From positions 4,939,303 to 5,003,302 of the forward strand of contig NZ_KE386491.1 in NCBI RefSeq assembly GCF_000427405.1: a stretch of DNA of 64,000 nucleotides, read 5' to 3'. Each line of letters opens with the position of its first letter. Position 1 is the stretch's first letter. Below the pieces are notes generated by a model. The model searched no databases, had not been told where the DNA came from, and saw only the letters and a list, made by a program, of their open reading frames with translations. Below are positions 10,444 through 19,874 of the stretch, one piece after another. A program made the translations under genes and the position numbers. Source of the stretch: Flectobacillus major DSM 103. Lineage in GTDB: Bacteria > Bacteroidota > Bacteroidia > Cytophagales > Spirosomataceae.

Positions 10444-13047
10444 TTATTCTACTTCTGTAGCAATATTTGAAAACGTTAGGGTATTATCTACGCCTGTATC
10501 CATCATTACTACTGAATCTTTGGTGACGTAATGACCAAGAATTTGTTTTGAAAGTTCGTTCAGAATTCTTCTTTGCATAACTCTTTTCAAAGGTCTTGCA
10601 CCCATTGTAGGGTCGTAGCCTTCGTTGGCCAATAGGGTCAAAGCTTCAGGTGAGGCTTCTAGTGTAATACCTTGTTCCTTCAAACGGTCTTGGATTTGTT
10701 TGAATTGTATTTCAACAATTTTACGCAAATTACCTTTCGACAAAGGTTCAAACATCACAATTTCATCAACACGGTTCAAAAACTCAGGTCTTACCACTTG
10801 TCTTAGCAAGCTCAGTACTTCTTCTTTGGCTTTGTCCATCACAATTTGGTCGTTCCAGCCTTCCATTTCAGCCATTTTTTCTTGGATAATATGGCTACCA
10901 ATATTAGAAGTCATGATAATAATGGTATTTTTGAAATTGGCAATACGCCCTTTGTTATCGGTTAGGCGGCCATCGTCCAATACCTGTAACAAGATATTCC
11001 AAACATCGGGATGAGCTTTTTCGATTTCGTCCAAAAGAATAACACTATAAGGTTTACGACGAACCGCTTCGGTTAATTGACCACCTTCATCATAGCCAAC
11101 ATAGCCTGGAGGTGCTCCAATCAGACGGCTTACCGCATGGCGTTCTTGGTATTCAGACATATCTATTCGTACCATCGCGTTTTCGTCGTTGAACAGATAA
11201 TCGGCCAAAGACTTCGCCAATTCGGTTTTTCCGACACCCGTTGTTCCTAAGAAAATAAACGAACCAATAGGACGGCGAGGGTCTTGCATACCTGCACGAG
11301 AGCGACGAACGGCATCTGAAATAGCCTCAATGGCTTCTTGTTGCCCTGCTACACGACGACCGAGCTCTTCTTCCATGTGAAGAAGTTTTTCTTGTTCGGC
11401 ACGCATCATTTTCGACACAGGAATCCCCGTCCATTTGGCTACTACTTCAGCAATATTTTCGGCCGTAACTTCTTCTTGTAGCATCGTTACCTCTTCTGAT
11501 TTTGGATTTTGAAGTTGCTTTAATTTGTTTTCAGCTTCAATCAATTTTCCATATCTAATTTCGGCTACTTTGCCATAATCGCCAGCACGTTCGGCTTGTT
11601 CGGCTTCAAGTTTGAGGCGATCGATATTCTCTTTTTCTTTTCTAACGCTATCCAATACCGATTTTTCGGCTTGCCATTTGGCCATCAAACCGCTTTTCTT
11701 TTCGGTTAGTTCGGCCAATTCTCGACTAATAATACCTTCACGTTCTTTGTTATTTTCACGACGAATAGCTTCACGTTCAATTTCAAACTGCATAATTTTG
11801 CGTTGCAAATCGTCGATTTCTTCAGGAACCGAATCTATTTCCATACGCATTTTGGCTGCAGCTTCGTCCATAAGGTCGATAGCCTTATCGGGTAAAAAGC
11901 GGTCAGAAATATAGCGGTTTGAAAGTTCGACAGCCGCAATAACGGCATCGTCCTGAATACGAACACCGTGGTGGAGTTCGTATTTTTCTTTGATACCCCT
12001 CAAGATAGAAATTGCATCGGTAACATCGGGTTCGTCGACGGTAACGGCTTGAAAACGACGTTCAAGAGCCTTATCTTTCTCGATATACTTTTGGTATTCT
12101 TTCAAAGTTGTAGCTCCAATAGCGTGTAATTCGCCACGAGCCAAAGCTGGCTTGAGCAAATTGGCTGCATCCATGGCACTATCGCCACCGCCCCCTGCAC
12201 CAATCAAGGTATGGATTTCGTCGATAAATAATACGATGTCACCTTCGGCATCGGTTACTTCCTTGATAACAGCTTTTAGGCGTTCTTCAAACTCGCCTTT
12301 GTATTTGGCTCCAGCAATCAACAAACCCATATCGAGGGTATATATGGTTTTGTCTTTGAGGTTTTCGGGAACATCGCCAAGCACAATTCTTTGGGCTAAG
12401 CCTTCCACAATGGCCGTTTTACCAACCCCTGGTTCGCCAATAAGCATTGGGTTGTTTTTGGTACGGCGAGATAATATTTGTAAAACCCTCCTAATTTCTT
12501 CGTCACGCCCAATCACAGGGTCTATTTTGCCCGATTTGGCTAATTCGTTAAGGTTTCGAGCATATCGCTCTAACGAACGATAAGTTGCTTCTGCATTTTG
12601 GTCTTTCACGTTGGTGTTACCTCTAAGTTCTTTAATGGCTGTTTTTAACGTATTTTCTTTGAAGCCACTATCTTTGAGCAAAGTGGCCACGTTGTCTTTT
12701 CCTAAAAATATTCCTAATAAAAGGAGTTCTACACTTACATACTCATCGCCAAAGTCTTTGAGTAGATTTTCGGCTTTACTCAAGGCTGCCGCACCGTCGT
12801 TGGCCAAATAAGGCTGACCACCCGAAACCTTAGGATAGGCATTTACAAGGGCATCTAATTTGGTAAAGAGTAATTTTTCATTTACGCCCATTTTCTTTAA
12901 CAAAAAACTGGACGTATTGGTATCTTCTTCTAATATAGCTTTCAGCAAATGCCCCGTTTCGATGGCCTGCTGACCGTTACCCGAAGCAATGCTAGCAGCT
13001 TGCTGGATAATCTCTTGGGTTTTGGTGGTGTATTTATTAAAATTCAT
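10444..13047 (-). CDS. clpB: Chaperone ClpB, Hsp100 disaggregase
   Basis: ClpB threads aggregated proteins through its hexameric ring, together with DnaK, and re-solubilises them. At 867 residues it has the full family length. It begins with two Clp N repeats (residues 1-145). AAA-1 follows with Walker A GEPGVGKT (204-211) and Walker [15 protein letters not shown]. Next is the long coiled-coil middle domain (about 400-530), which distinguishes ClpB from ClpA/ClpC. AAA-2 has Walker [10 protein letters not shown] (about 604), [16 protein letters not shown] and the sensor [10 protein letters not shown]. The pore-loop tyrosine is in [10 protein letters not shown] see no CIRCE element upstream. 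It is a monocistronic gene. Confidence 0.98.
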   Translation of the reverse strand: MNFNKYTTKTQEIIQQAASIASGNGQQAIETGHLLKAILEEDTNTSSFLLKKMGVNEKLLFTKLDALVNAYPKVSGGQPYLANDGAAALSKAENLLKDFGDEYVSVELLLLGIFLGKDNVATLLKDSGFKENTLKTAIKELRGNTNVKDQNAEATYRSLERYARNLNELAKSGKIDPVIGRDEEIRRVLQILSRRTKNNPMLIGEPGVGKTAIVEGLAQRIVLGDVPENLKDKTIYTLDMGLLIAGAKYKGEFEERLKAVIKEVTDAEGDIVLFIDEIHTLIGAGGGGDSAMDAANLLKPALARGELHAIGATTLKEYQKYIEKDKALERRFQAVTVDEPDVTDAISILRGIKEKYELHHGVRIQDDAVIAAVELSNRYISDRFLPDKAIDLMDEAAAKMRMEIDSVPEEIDDLQRKIMQFEIEREAIRRENNKEREGIISRELAELTEKKSGLMAKWQAEKSVLDSVRKEKENIDRLKLEAEQAERAGDYGKVAEIRYGKLIEAENKLKQLQNPKSEEVTMLQEEVTAENIAEVVAKWTGIPVSKMMRAEQEKLLHMEEELGRRVAGQQEAIEAISDAVRRSRAGMQDPRRPIGSFIFLGTTGVGKTELAKSLADYLFNDENAMVRIDMSEYQERHAVSRLIGAPPGYVGYDEGGQLTEAVRRKPYSVILLDEIEKAHPDVWNILLQVLDDGRLTDNKGRIANFKNTIIIMTSNIGSHIIQEKMAEMEGWNDQIVMDKAKEEVLSLLRQVVRPEFLNRVDEIVMFEPLSKGNLRKIVEIQFKQIQDRLKEQGITLEASPEALTLLANEGYDPTMGARPLKRVMQRRILNELSKQILGHYVTKDSVVMMDTGVDNTLTFSNIATEVE

Positions 13048-13518
13048 TGTATGAATAAGTTACGTATGAAAACATCGTAATAAGAATCTGGGTTAAGTAG
13101 TTGGTAACTTTTATAACTTTTGGTAGTAAGCTGCCCAACTTCTAATACTTGTATATTCACAAATAACTATCCAAACTAAAAAATCGGCAAAAATGTCTGG
13201 AAATAAACCTAGCTTCATGAAAATATCGGTCATTTTTACAGTATGTTTCCAGAATTACTGACTTTTTGGGAGTTGGGAGAATGGTGGATTGTTACAGAAC
13301 AAAGTATTATGTATTAAATAGATATTCAAAATGTACGTTTTACCTTAACATCTTTGTAGGTTCTCGTTCAAATAAAAAACGGTTTACAACTTCTTTTAGC
13401 TACTCGGTATTAACGAATGTTGTAAACAGAGGCTAGTTATTAGCTGGCGATTTTATTTGTTAGTCATTACAATATTAATATCCTTCAACAAGGTCATTTT
13501 TTTAAAACAACCAACAAT
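13048..13518. other. Divergent intergenic region clpB / aldo-keto reductase
   Basis: This stretch of 471 bases holds no ORF of note, RNA or strong hairpin. It must contain the clpB promoter and that of the reductase gene. A near-consensus -7 element (TACGTTTT) lies near 13333 on the plus strand, but I could not pair it with a -33 TTG. I found no inverted repeat of the heat-shock CIRCE type. Confidence 0.4.
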
Positions 13519-14496
13519 ATGAGACAATTTCAATCAGTAAATATTTCGGAAGTGGGCTTGGGTACATGGCAACTAGGAAGTGCCGATTGGGGCAATGTGT
13601 CGGAAGAAAGTGCTTTCGAGATTTTGCAAAAATTTGTAGAATTAGGAGGAAACTTCATCGATACCGCCGATGTATATGGCAGTGGAGTAAGTGAACAAGT
13701 AATAGGAAAATTCCTAAAAACTCGTTCGGAAGAATTGTTTGTTGCTACCAAATTGGGTAGACGAGGCGACAATGGCAATGGATGGCCTCAGAATTTTTCG
13801 TATGATAATATCAAAAGGCATGTAGAAGATTCGCTTCGCAATTTGCAACAAGAGCAGTTGTTTCTAGAGCAGTTACATTGTATTCCTACCGAAGAGCTAC
13901 AAAAAGGAGAGGTGTTTGAGCATCTACGCCAACTTCAGGCACAAGAGCTGATTCGTTATTGGGGCGTAAGTGTCGAAACTGCCGAAGAGGGCTTATTGTG
14001 CTTAGAACAAGACGGGATAGCTTCATTACAGATTATATTTAACCTTTTCCGACAGCATATTGCCGAGGAACTATTTGCCAAAGCCCAAGAAAAAGGAGTG
14101 GCCTTAATTGTACGAGTACCTTTGGCGAGTGGTTTATTGAGTGGAAGGTTTTCGGCCAATACAACCTTTGCCCCAACCGACCACCGAAATTACAATGCCA
14201 ATGGAGAGGCTTTCAATGTAGGAGAAACTTTTTCGGGAGTAGCCTTTGAAAAAGGAGTTGAGTTTGCCGAAAAGATAGCACAACTTATGCCCGACGAGCG
14301 TTTAGCACAGTGGTCGATTCGATGGATATTGGACCATCCTGCCGTAACAACGGTTATACCTGGGGCGTCCAAAATTTCGCAAGTAGTTTCCAACATGGAG
14401 GCCGCCCAATTACCTAGCTTGAATACTACCACTCATACAGCTTTGAGAGCCTTGTACGATACCGAAATTAAGGCTTCAATCAGGGGGAAATATTAG
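13519..14496 (+). CDS. Aldo/keto reductase
   Basis: This is an NAD(P)H-dependent oxidoreductase with the (beta/alpha)8 barrel of the aldo/keto reductase superfamily. The catalytic tetrad is visible: Asp48 and Tyr53 in FIDTADVYGSG, Lys78 in ATKLGRR, and His120 in LEQLHCIP. The C-terminal part carries WILDHPAVTTVIPGASKISQ, the usual cofactor-phosphate-binding segment. The length of 325 residues is typical. The substrate is unknown. It stands alone, divergent from clpB, and is followed by a strong terminator. Confidence 0.92.
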   Translation: MRQFQSVNISEVGLGTWQLGSADWGNVSEESAFEILQKFVELGGNFIDTADVYGSGVSEQVIGKFLKTRSEELFVATKLGRRGDNGNGWPQNFSYDNIKRHVEDSLRNLQQEQLFLEQLHCIPTEELQKGEVFEHLRQLQAQELIRYWGVSVETAEEGLLCLEQDGIASLQIIFNLFRQHIAEELFAKAQEKGVALIVRVPLASGLLSGRFSANTTFAPTDHRNYNANGEAFNVGETFSGVAFEKGVEFAEKIAQLMPDERLAQWSIRWILDHPAVTTVIPGASKISQVVSNMEAAQLPSLNTTTHTALRALYDTEIKASIRGKY

Positions 14497-14610
14497 CCCC
14501 AAAGGCTGCTTTATTTCTTAAAAAATGTTAAAACTGATACTTCGGTAGATTTTTTTTGCTGTTTTTTTTCTATTTAATATAAATCATTCTCGTTTGGAGG
14601 AGGAAACAAA

Positions 14611-14646
14611 AAAAATGGGCTATCCTGCAAGATAGCCCATTTTTTT
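14611..14646 (+). terminator. Rho-independent terminator after the aldo/keto reductase gene
   Basis: A perfect stem ATGGGCTATC / GATAGCCCAT with a six-base loop, flanked by a run of A and a run of seven T. It works in either direction. Confidence 0.85.
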
Positions 14647-14733
14647 AGGACTTACCCCCGCTATCGTATATCCAAAAATGTAAATTCTGTATTGTTAAAA
14701 TACAATGCTATGCAGTTCTAGTGCTTTTACAAA

Positions 14734-14765
14734 TTTGTAAATAACAGGGTTTTACCGTAATTTTG
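14734..14765 (+). promoter_or_regulatory. Bacteroidota-type promoter of the RlpA-like gene
   Basis: TTTG at 14734-14737 and TAATTTTG at 14758-14765 are separated by 20 bases, matching the -33 TTTG and -7 TAnnTTTG consensus of Bacteroidota. The ATG follows at 14789. Confidence 0.7.
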
Positions 14766-14788
14766 TATTCCACCATCCAAAAAACGAC

Positions 14789-15190
14789 ATGGTAAAATCC
14801 ATTTTCTTGCTCATACTATGCAGTGTAATTTCACTAGCAGTTTTAGCAAAAGATGAAACGTCATTTCAGGGAAAAGCGTCGTTTTATGCCAAAAAATTCA
14901 ATGGCAGAAGAACAACAAGTGGCGAACGCTACAAGAATAATGACTTCACTGCGGCACATCGTAGCCTACCATTTGGTACGTTGTTGGAAGTAACCAACAA
15001 ATCCAATGGTAAGACGGCTATTGTTCGTGTAAACGACCGTGGCCCACATCGAAAAAAAATAGCATTAGACCTGTCTTATGCAGCAGCTAAAAAAATCGGT
15101 ATTGTTAGGAAAGGTATCGGAACAGTTGTGTTCAAGGTAGTTTCCGAGCAAAATATCGACGATTCGATGGTAGCTCGTGCCAACAACTAG
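14789..15190 (+). CDS. RlpA-like double-psi beta-barrel protein
   Basis: RlpA proteins are septal or envelope proteins that cleave glycan strands lacking stem peptides. After a signal peptide (residues 1-20, ending VLAK) the whole mature protein is the double-psi barrel. It shows GKASFYAKKFNGRRTTSGE, AAHRSLPFGTLLEVTN, VRVNDRGPH and IALDLSYAAAKKIGI, which contain the family's conserved Asp and His. There is no SPOR domain and no lipobox, so at 133 residues it is the minimal, soluble periplasmic form. It has its own promoter and terminator. Activity as a lytic transglycosylase is inferred from the family. Confidence 0.88.
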   Translation: MVKSIFLLILCSVISLAVLAKDETSFQGKASFYAKKFNGRRTTSGERYKNNDFTAAHRSLPFGTLLEVTNKSNGKTAIVRVNDRGPHRKKIALDLSYAAAKKIGIVRKGIGTVVFKVVSEQNIDDSMVARANN

Positions 15191-15215
15191 CAACTAAGGT
15201 TTTCCCTTTTATGTG

Positions 15216-15247
15216 TCCTCGTGTGGCTTGCCATACGAGGATTTTTT
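15216..15247 (+). terminator. Rho-independent terminator after the RlpA-like gene
   Basis: The stem CCTCGTGTGG / CCATACGAGG (one wobble) has loop CTTG and is followed by ATTTTTT. Confidence 0.85.
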
Positions 15248-15549
15248 GTTGAGCCTACAGCCCTTGTATAAGCAATACCCTCGCTACAATTGAATAGGCT
15301 ATTACCAAAAGCTACTCCAAGTTTGCGCCGAGTACCTCCTGAGTATTTCTTCTATAAAACTCCGTATATACATTTCTGTAACTTTGTGGACTAAGGAAAA
15401 CTGCCTAGAACTCAATGTTGACCCACTTGCTTGTTTATCTTATTAGCTTAAAATACAGTCAATTATTGTTGAATAATCGAGATAATTTTTATTTTTATTG
15501 AAAAAATAGATTTATTACTTACCTCATATCAACAGACCGTTATCTATTT
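15248..15549. other. Intergenic leader before the aminotransferase gene
   Basis: There is no ORF or RNA gene here. A -7-like TAACTTTG lies at 15379-15386, but no TTG is found about 20 bases upstream, and it is 160 bases from the ATG. A long leader is possible. Confidence 0.35.
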
Positions 15550-16851
15550 ATGCAAAGACGAAATTTTATTCAGCAGATGATGCTGAGTTCGAGCGTGCTT
15601 ACATCCGCACCACTGATTAGTACTTTGGCACAGTCAAATTTTGAAAAAATTGCTCAGGTTGCTCCACAAAAAGATGTTACTACCGACGAAGATTTTTGGG
15701 CTCATGTACAACAATCATTTTCAGCTTCGCCCAATTTGATTAATATGAGCAATGCCGGGGTAAGCCCACAACCTATCATGGTGCAAGATGCGCTGTTTCA
15801 TTATACTCGCCTAAGCAACGAAGCTCCAACGTATTATATGTGGCGTATTTTGGACGAAAACCGAGAGGCTGTTCGTAGTAAATTAGCCGATTTGGCTGGG
15901 TGCTTGCCCGACGAAATAGCCATGAATCGCAATGCCACCGAAGCCCTAGATACGATTATTCTAGGACTAGACTTAGAAAAGGGCGACGAAGTAATATTAT
16001 CGAAGCAGGATTACCCCAATATGCTACACGGATGGCGACAACGAGAAAAAAGAGAAGGAATTGTCCTAAAATTTGTGAATCATGACCCCTTACCTTGCGA
16101 AGACAACGATTTGATGGTAAAACGATATGTAGACTTGGTAACACCCCAAACCAAAATTGTTCATATTACCCACATGATTAATTGGACAGGGCAGGTTTTG
16201 CCAGTAAGGGCTATTTCAGATGCCGTAAAAAAGAAAAACCCTTCAATACAAATAGTAGTAGATGCTGCCCATACTTTTGCCCAGTTGGCCTTTAAAATTC
16301 CAGATTTGGGTTGTGATTATCTAGGAGCAAGCCTTCATAAATGGCTTTGTGCTCCTTTTGGGACGGGTTTGTTGTGGATAAAAAAAGAAAATATCAAAAA
16401 AATATGGACTCATACGCCTTCCGACAATCCAAAGAAGGATGATATACGTAAGTTTGAAGGATTGGGTACACGTTCGTTTCCTGCCGAAATGGCCATAGGT
16501 CATGCTGTCAATTTTCATAATGCTATCGGTACACTTCGGATTCAGAAAAGGTTACAATATCTTAAAAACTATTGGCTAGAGAAGTGTATTGACTTGCCTA
16601 ATTTTAAAACGCAAACATCGTTAAAACCTAACTTTTCGGGTGCAATAACCATTTTTAGTGTTGATGGGCTCAGCACCAATGAGTTGCATGGGGCTTTGAT
16701 GAAAAAAGGACGTATTTATACATCGCCAGTAACCTGGGAGAATATTGCAGGTGTACGAGTAACACCCCATATTTATACGCCTATTAAGGACATGGACAAG
16801 CTTGTAAGCGTAGTAAAAGAAATTACACAAGAAGCTCCTAAAGCTAAGTAA
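15550..16851 (+). CDS. Secreted class-V aminotransferase-like PLP enzyme
   Basis: This is a fold-type I pyridoxal-phosphate enzyme of the class-V aminotransferase / isopenicillin N epimerase group. The N-terminus carries a twin-arginine-like signal (MQRRNFIQQMML, then a hydrophobic stretch ending LAQ), so export already folded with cofactor through Tat is likely. Motifs are MNRNATEALDTII (cofactor phosphate contact), VVDAAHTFAQ (Asp for the pyridine nitrogen) and ASLHKWLCAPFGTGLLW, whose Lys would form the Schiff base. The C-terminal small domain contains GVRVTPHIYTP. The length of 433 residues fits the family. The substrate is unknown. It is monocistronic. Confidence 0.88.
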   Translation: MQRRNFIQQMMLSSSVLTSAPLISTLAQSNFEKIAQVAPQKDVTTDEDFWAHVQQSFSASPNLINMSNAGVSPQPIMVQDALFHYTRLSNEAPTYYMWRILDENREAVRSKLADLAGCLPDEIAMNRNATEALDTIILGLDLEKGDEVILSKQDYPNMLHGWRQREKREGIVLKFVNHDPLPCEDNDLMVKRYVDLVTPQTKIVHITHMINWTGQVLPVRAISDAVKKKNPSIQIVVDAAHTFAQLAFKIPDLGCDYLGASLHKWLCAPFGTGLLWIKKENIKKIWTHTPSDNPKKDDIRKFEGLGTRSFPAEMAIGHAVNFHNAIGTLRIQKRLQYLKNYWLEKCIDLPNFKTQTSLKPNFSGAITIFSVDGLSTNELHGALMKKGRIYTSPVTWENIAGVRVTPHIYTPIKDMDKLVSVVKEITQEAPKAK

Positions 16852-16890
16852 ACCGATAAGCGTATTCCGAACTCTATATATATGATACCG

Positions 16891-16918
16891 AAGCTCAGTT
16901 ATTTTGACTGGGCTTTTT
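16891..16918 (+). terminator. Terminator after the aminotransferase gene
   Basis: AAGCTCAGT pairs with ACTGGGCTT (one T-G wobble) around a seven-base loop and is followed by a T run. Confidence 0.75.
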
Positions 16919-17046
16919 GTTTTTACCCCACATAATTACCTAAGCTATTAAACGATTGCACAAATGAGCAAGTATAGAATAAATATAAGATTTTAGGTGA
17001 AATAACAGCCTAATAATGAATACTTCTCAAAACTCTGTACGTTTAT

Positions 17047-17991
17047 TTATAGCATAATCCAGCAGAGGCTTAGGGTACTAATTATAACCCAAAGACTAAT
17101 ACCTTGCAACAATGGGCGAAGCCCGACGTGCCGAAATAGGGTATAGTGTAGGCTTGTACCTATAAAAAACAAACTAATGGTCAGGCATTTTTTGGCTAGC
17201 ATATTAGCTCCCCCTGCGATTATCGGGGCAATAGGACAATAATGTTGCCAAACCACCACGCCAATAAAAGCAAAAATAAAATAAGGTACGGGTAGTTTTT
17301 GGGTATCGCTTTTCATAAAAATGGCCGATGCCAAGGCTACAGGAATAATCCATAAAGCTCGGGTTAGCTTAACTGTGGTAGCAATCTGAAGGGCTTCATT
17401 GCCATATTTTGAAGCTGCACCTACGACCGAACTGGTGTCGTGAATAGCAATAGCACACCACATACCAAATTGCTCCTGACTCAAATGCAGTTTTTGACCT
17501 ATGGCTGGAAATACCAACAAAGCTATGGTATTCAATAAAAAAATCGTTCCTAATGCTACCGAAATCTGCTTTTCTTTAGCACGAACTACAGGACTGATGG
17601 CCGCAATAGCACTACCGCCACAAATAGCCGTACCACAGGCTATCAGGTAGGCCGTGATTTTGTCGATACCCAGTATTTTTCCTAAAACAATACCTCCTCC
17701 CAATGTAATAGCAATAGACAATACCGTAAGCGAAAATCCTTTCTGACTGATGGTAAATGCCTGAGTGAGGTGCATACCAAATCCTAAACCGACAACTGAA
17801 GTTTGTAACAAATATTGCGATACCTTGTGCTGAATAGCCACGTAGCTATTGCCAATGGTATTGGCCAAAATAAAACCAAGTAATAATGCAATAGGAGCGT
17901 TGATAAGTGGCGATAAACAAATAGCAAGGAAGACAAAAAATGAGATTTTTTGATAAAAAAGGCTTTTACTGGTATATTGGATTGTTTTCAT
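17047..17991 (-). CDS. YeiH/UPF0324 family putative sulfate (anion) exporter
   Basis: The protein is a ten-or-so-helix membrane protein of the YeiH (Cons_hypoth698) family. Diagnostic stretches are ACGTAICGGSAIAAISPVVR, in which the CGGSA core is the family signature, and AIHDTSSVVGAASKYG, as well as GTSLHYTLFRHVG near the end. I place the start at the ATG at 17991 (MKTIQYTSK); the open frame reaches a TTG at 18036 but that adds an unconserved tail. It is the last gene of a tetR-lysR-transporter cluster, 76 bases after the LysR stop. In Escherichia coli yeiH lies next to the LysR gene yeiE, and the same pairing here supports the assignment. The substrate is not proven. Confidence 0.85.
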   Translation of the reverse strand: MKTIQYTSKSLFYQKISFFVFLAICLSPLINAPIALLLGFILANTIGNSYVAIQHKVSQYLLQTSVVGLGFGMHLTQAFTISQKGFSLTVLSIAITLGGGIVLGKILGIDKITAYLIACGTAICGGSAIAAISPVVRAKEKQISVALGTIFLLNTIALLVFPAIGQKLHLSQEQFGMWCAIAIHDTSSVVGAASKYGNEALQIATTVKLTRALWIIPVALASAIFMKSDTQKLPVPYFIFAFIGVVVWQHYCPIAPIIAGGANMLAKKCLTISLFFIGTSLHYTLFRHVGLRPLLQGISLWVIISTLSLCWIML

Positions 17992-18067
17992 AAGACTATC
18001 AGAATAATATTGATAGCCCAAAGGTAGTATGAGCAACGTATTTTGCCGAATGGTAAAATCTTATAAG

Positions 18068-18967
18068 CTATAACTTTTTGTTATACTGTTGAATTGTAAA
18101 TTTGATAAAAGTTTCGGCCAAACCACTGGCTTTGCCCTGAAGATGCACAAAATAAAACGTACGGTCAATAGTAAGGTTGGGTATTTCTAGCACTTTAAAC
18201 TCGCCTTGAATCAGTTCTTTGGCAATAGCCTGAATAGAAAGAAAACCAATACAATTGCTATGCCTCAGAAAGTTTTTGATACTTTCGGTACTTCCCAAAT
18301 ACATGGCTACCGAAAGGTCCGATAACTTGATTTTATGTTGAGCAAGTTTGTTTTCGATAATTTCGAGTGTTCCTGAGCCTCTTTCTCGGCAAACAATCGG
18401 AATCTGAGCCAATTCTTGTAATGATATTTCGTCTTTCAGAGCTACCTTTTGTTGGGTACAAGCCACCGCCACAATTTCGTCTTGCATAAAAGGGTGATAT
18501 TTTAAATCACTATTGTGGGTTTTACCTTCTACAATCCCCAACTCAATTTTGTGTTCAATAAGGGCTTGTTCTATTTTTTCAGTATTATCGTTAAGCAACG
18601 ACAACTTTATGTCGGGAAACGACTGGTAAAATTTGGCCAAAACCTTGGGCAACACATACTGCCCAATCGTAGTACTAGCTCCTAATTGGATTTGTCCAGC
18701 ATAAGTGTTTTTGAGAATACTGAGGTCAAAATCTATTTTGTTATAGATATACAAAATTTGTTCGGTGTGGCTTAGTAAGATTTGACCCGCTTGGGTAAGC
18801 TCTATTTTATTACCTTTTCGCTCAAACAAACGAATATCAAACAGGTTTTCTAATTCTTGGATATTTTTACTGACAGCAGGTTGGGTAATAAATAACTCGT
18901 TCGAGGCTTTAGTAAAGCTCAAATGTGTAGCCACAGCATGAAATACTTTAAGTCGGAAGTCGGACAT
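18068..18967 (-). CDS. LysR-family regulator (YeiE-like)
   Basis: It has an N-terminal winged helix-turn-helix (about residues 3-62, with FTKASNELFITQPAVSKNIQ as recognition region) and a two-lobed periplasmic-binding-like effector domain starting at GQIQLGASTTIGQYVLP. The length of 299 residues is typical. It is cotranscribed with the YeiH transporter gene downstream and lies 12 bases after the tetR stop. The likely role is control of the transporter in response to a small anion, by analogy with YeiE. Unlike the usual divergent LysR arrangement, regulator and target lie in the same direction. Confidence 0.9.
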   Translation of the reverse strand: MSDFRLKVFHAVATHLSFTKASNELFITQPAVSKNIQELENLFDIRLFERKGNKIELTQAGQILLSHTEQILYIYNKIDFDLSILKNTYAGQIQLGASTTIGQYVLPKVLAKFYQSFPDIKLSLLNDNTEKIEQALIEHKIELGIVEGKTHNSDLKYHPFMQDEIVAVACTQQKVALKDEISLQELAQIPIVCRERGSGTLEIIENKLAQHKIKLSDLSVAMYLGSTESIKNFLRHSNCIGFLSIQAIAKELIQGEFKVLEIPNLTIDRTFYFVHLQGKASGLAETFIKFTIQQYNKKL

Positions 18968-18978
18968 AGCATAAGCAT

Positions 18979-19539
18979 TTAAGCATCTATTCTTTTAATA
19001 GCCCGAAGGTAACAATCTTTATAATAAGTGCCATCTCTGTACAATTTGGCCATCATGACAGCACCTTCAAACTCCATGATAGTTTGTTGAGCTAGTTTCA
19101 AAGCAATTTCGGGGCTGTGGTTTTCTTGATAAAGATGAGCTAGGCTACTGGTAATTTCGTTGATAAGCGATTGTAGGATTTTCTGAAAAGGAGGATAATG
19201 ATTGGCAGTTTCTAAAATAGTGTTACCTACAATACAGCCTCCATCTTTACTAAATACTACTTTTGAAAACTGTTTTAAAAATAATTCCATACGCCTTTGG
19301 GCTGGTAAATGATGCCGATAAGCAATAGGATACACTTGATGGCGAAGGTTACTTTCGATAGATTCGAGTACCTCTTTCATCAGTTCTTCTTTGCTGAGAA
19401 AATAATGATAGAAGCTGCCTTTGAGAAGCCCCACGGCAGAAGCCAAATCGGCCATTGAAGTATTATGGTAGCCCTTAGAGCGAAACACTTCTAACGACTT
19501 TACAAGAATGTCATCTTTTGTTACTTTTTGAATAGGCAT
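18979..19539 (-). CDS. TetR/AcrR-family transcriptional regulator
   Basis: It has an N-terminal helix-turn-helix, IL.KSLEVFRSKGYHNTSM then LASAVGLLKGSFYHYFLSKE, which is the standard TetR pattern including the FYHYF of the recognition helix. The remaining 130 residues form the helical ligand domain with one Cys pair member (GGCIVGNTILE), a sequence seen in the YxaF/NemR-like branch. It is the first gene of the cluster with lysR and the YeiH transporter, so it probably represses this operon. Confidence 0.9.
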   Translation of the reverse strand: MPIQKVTKDDILVKSLEVFRSKGYHNTSMADLASAVGLLKGSFYHYFLSKEELMKEVLESIESNLRHQVYPIAYRHHLPAQRRMELFLKQFSKVVFSKDGGCIVGNTILETANHYPPFQKILQSLINEITSSLAHLYQENHSPEIALKLAQQTIMEFEGAVMMAKLYRDGTYYKDCYLRAIKRIDA

Positions 19540-19874
19540 CTTGAGGGAAAAATGTTAAATAGACTAAATTCTACTCTAATTTACAATGCTTTCATCAAGT
19601 AATTGACAAAAAAAATAATAGTTTATTAAATGGTAAGATGAACCTAAAAACGCCCTATTTTTTGTTTTAAAAATGCAAAATAAGAGATAAGCGTATCTGT
19701 TATATTTTTGATAAAACTATTATGAATAGCGAGCCCTATGCTATTGGGTGGTTAATAGAATAGCTTTTTTGCCAAAATAATAGCGTTGTTAATCTTTTGT
19801 TAAAGCCAAAAACTATCATAATTGTTTAAGGTTTTCTCTGTATTTTCGTTATTCTAAACAAACAAATCGCACGA
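19540..19874. other. Divergent intergenic region tetR / thioredoxin-like gene
   Basis: These 335 AT-rich bases hold no ORF or RNA. On the plus strand TATTTTCG at 19841-19848 is one base off the -7 consensus and lies 26 bases before the ATG at 19875. Confidence 0.35.
19565..19583. promoter_or_regulatory. Possible TetR operator
   Basis: TAAATT and AATTTA form an inverted repeat with a seven-base spacer, 26 bases upstream of the tetR ATG, where autoregulatory operators usually lie. The sequence is AT-rich, so chance is a real alternative. Confidence 0.3.

Noticed and set aside
12152-12583. Plus-strand open frames opposite clpB (also 10625-11014 and 11612-11914)
   Set aside because: Ser/Leu-rich shadows antisense to conserved ClpB regions.
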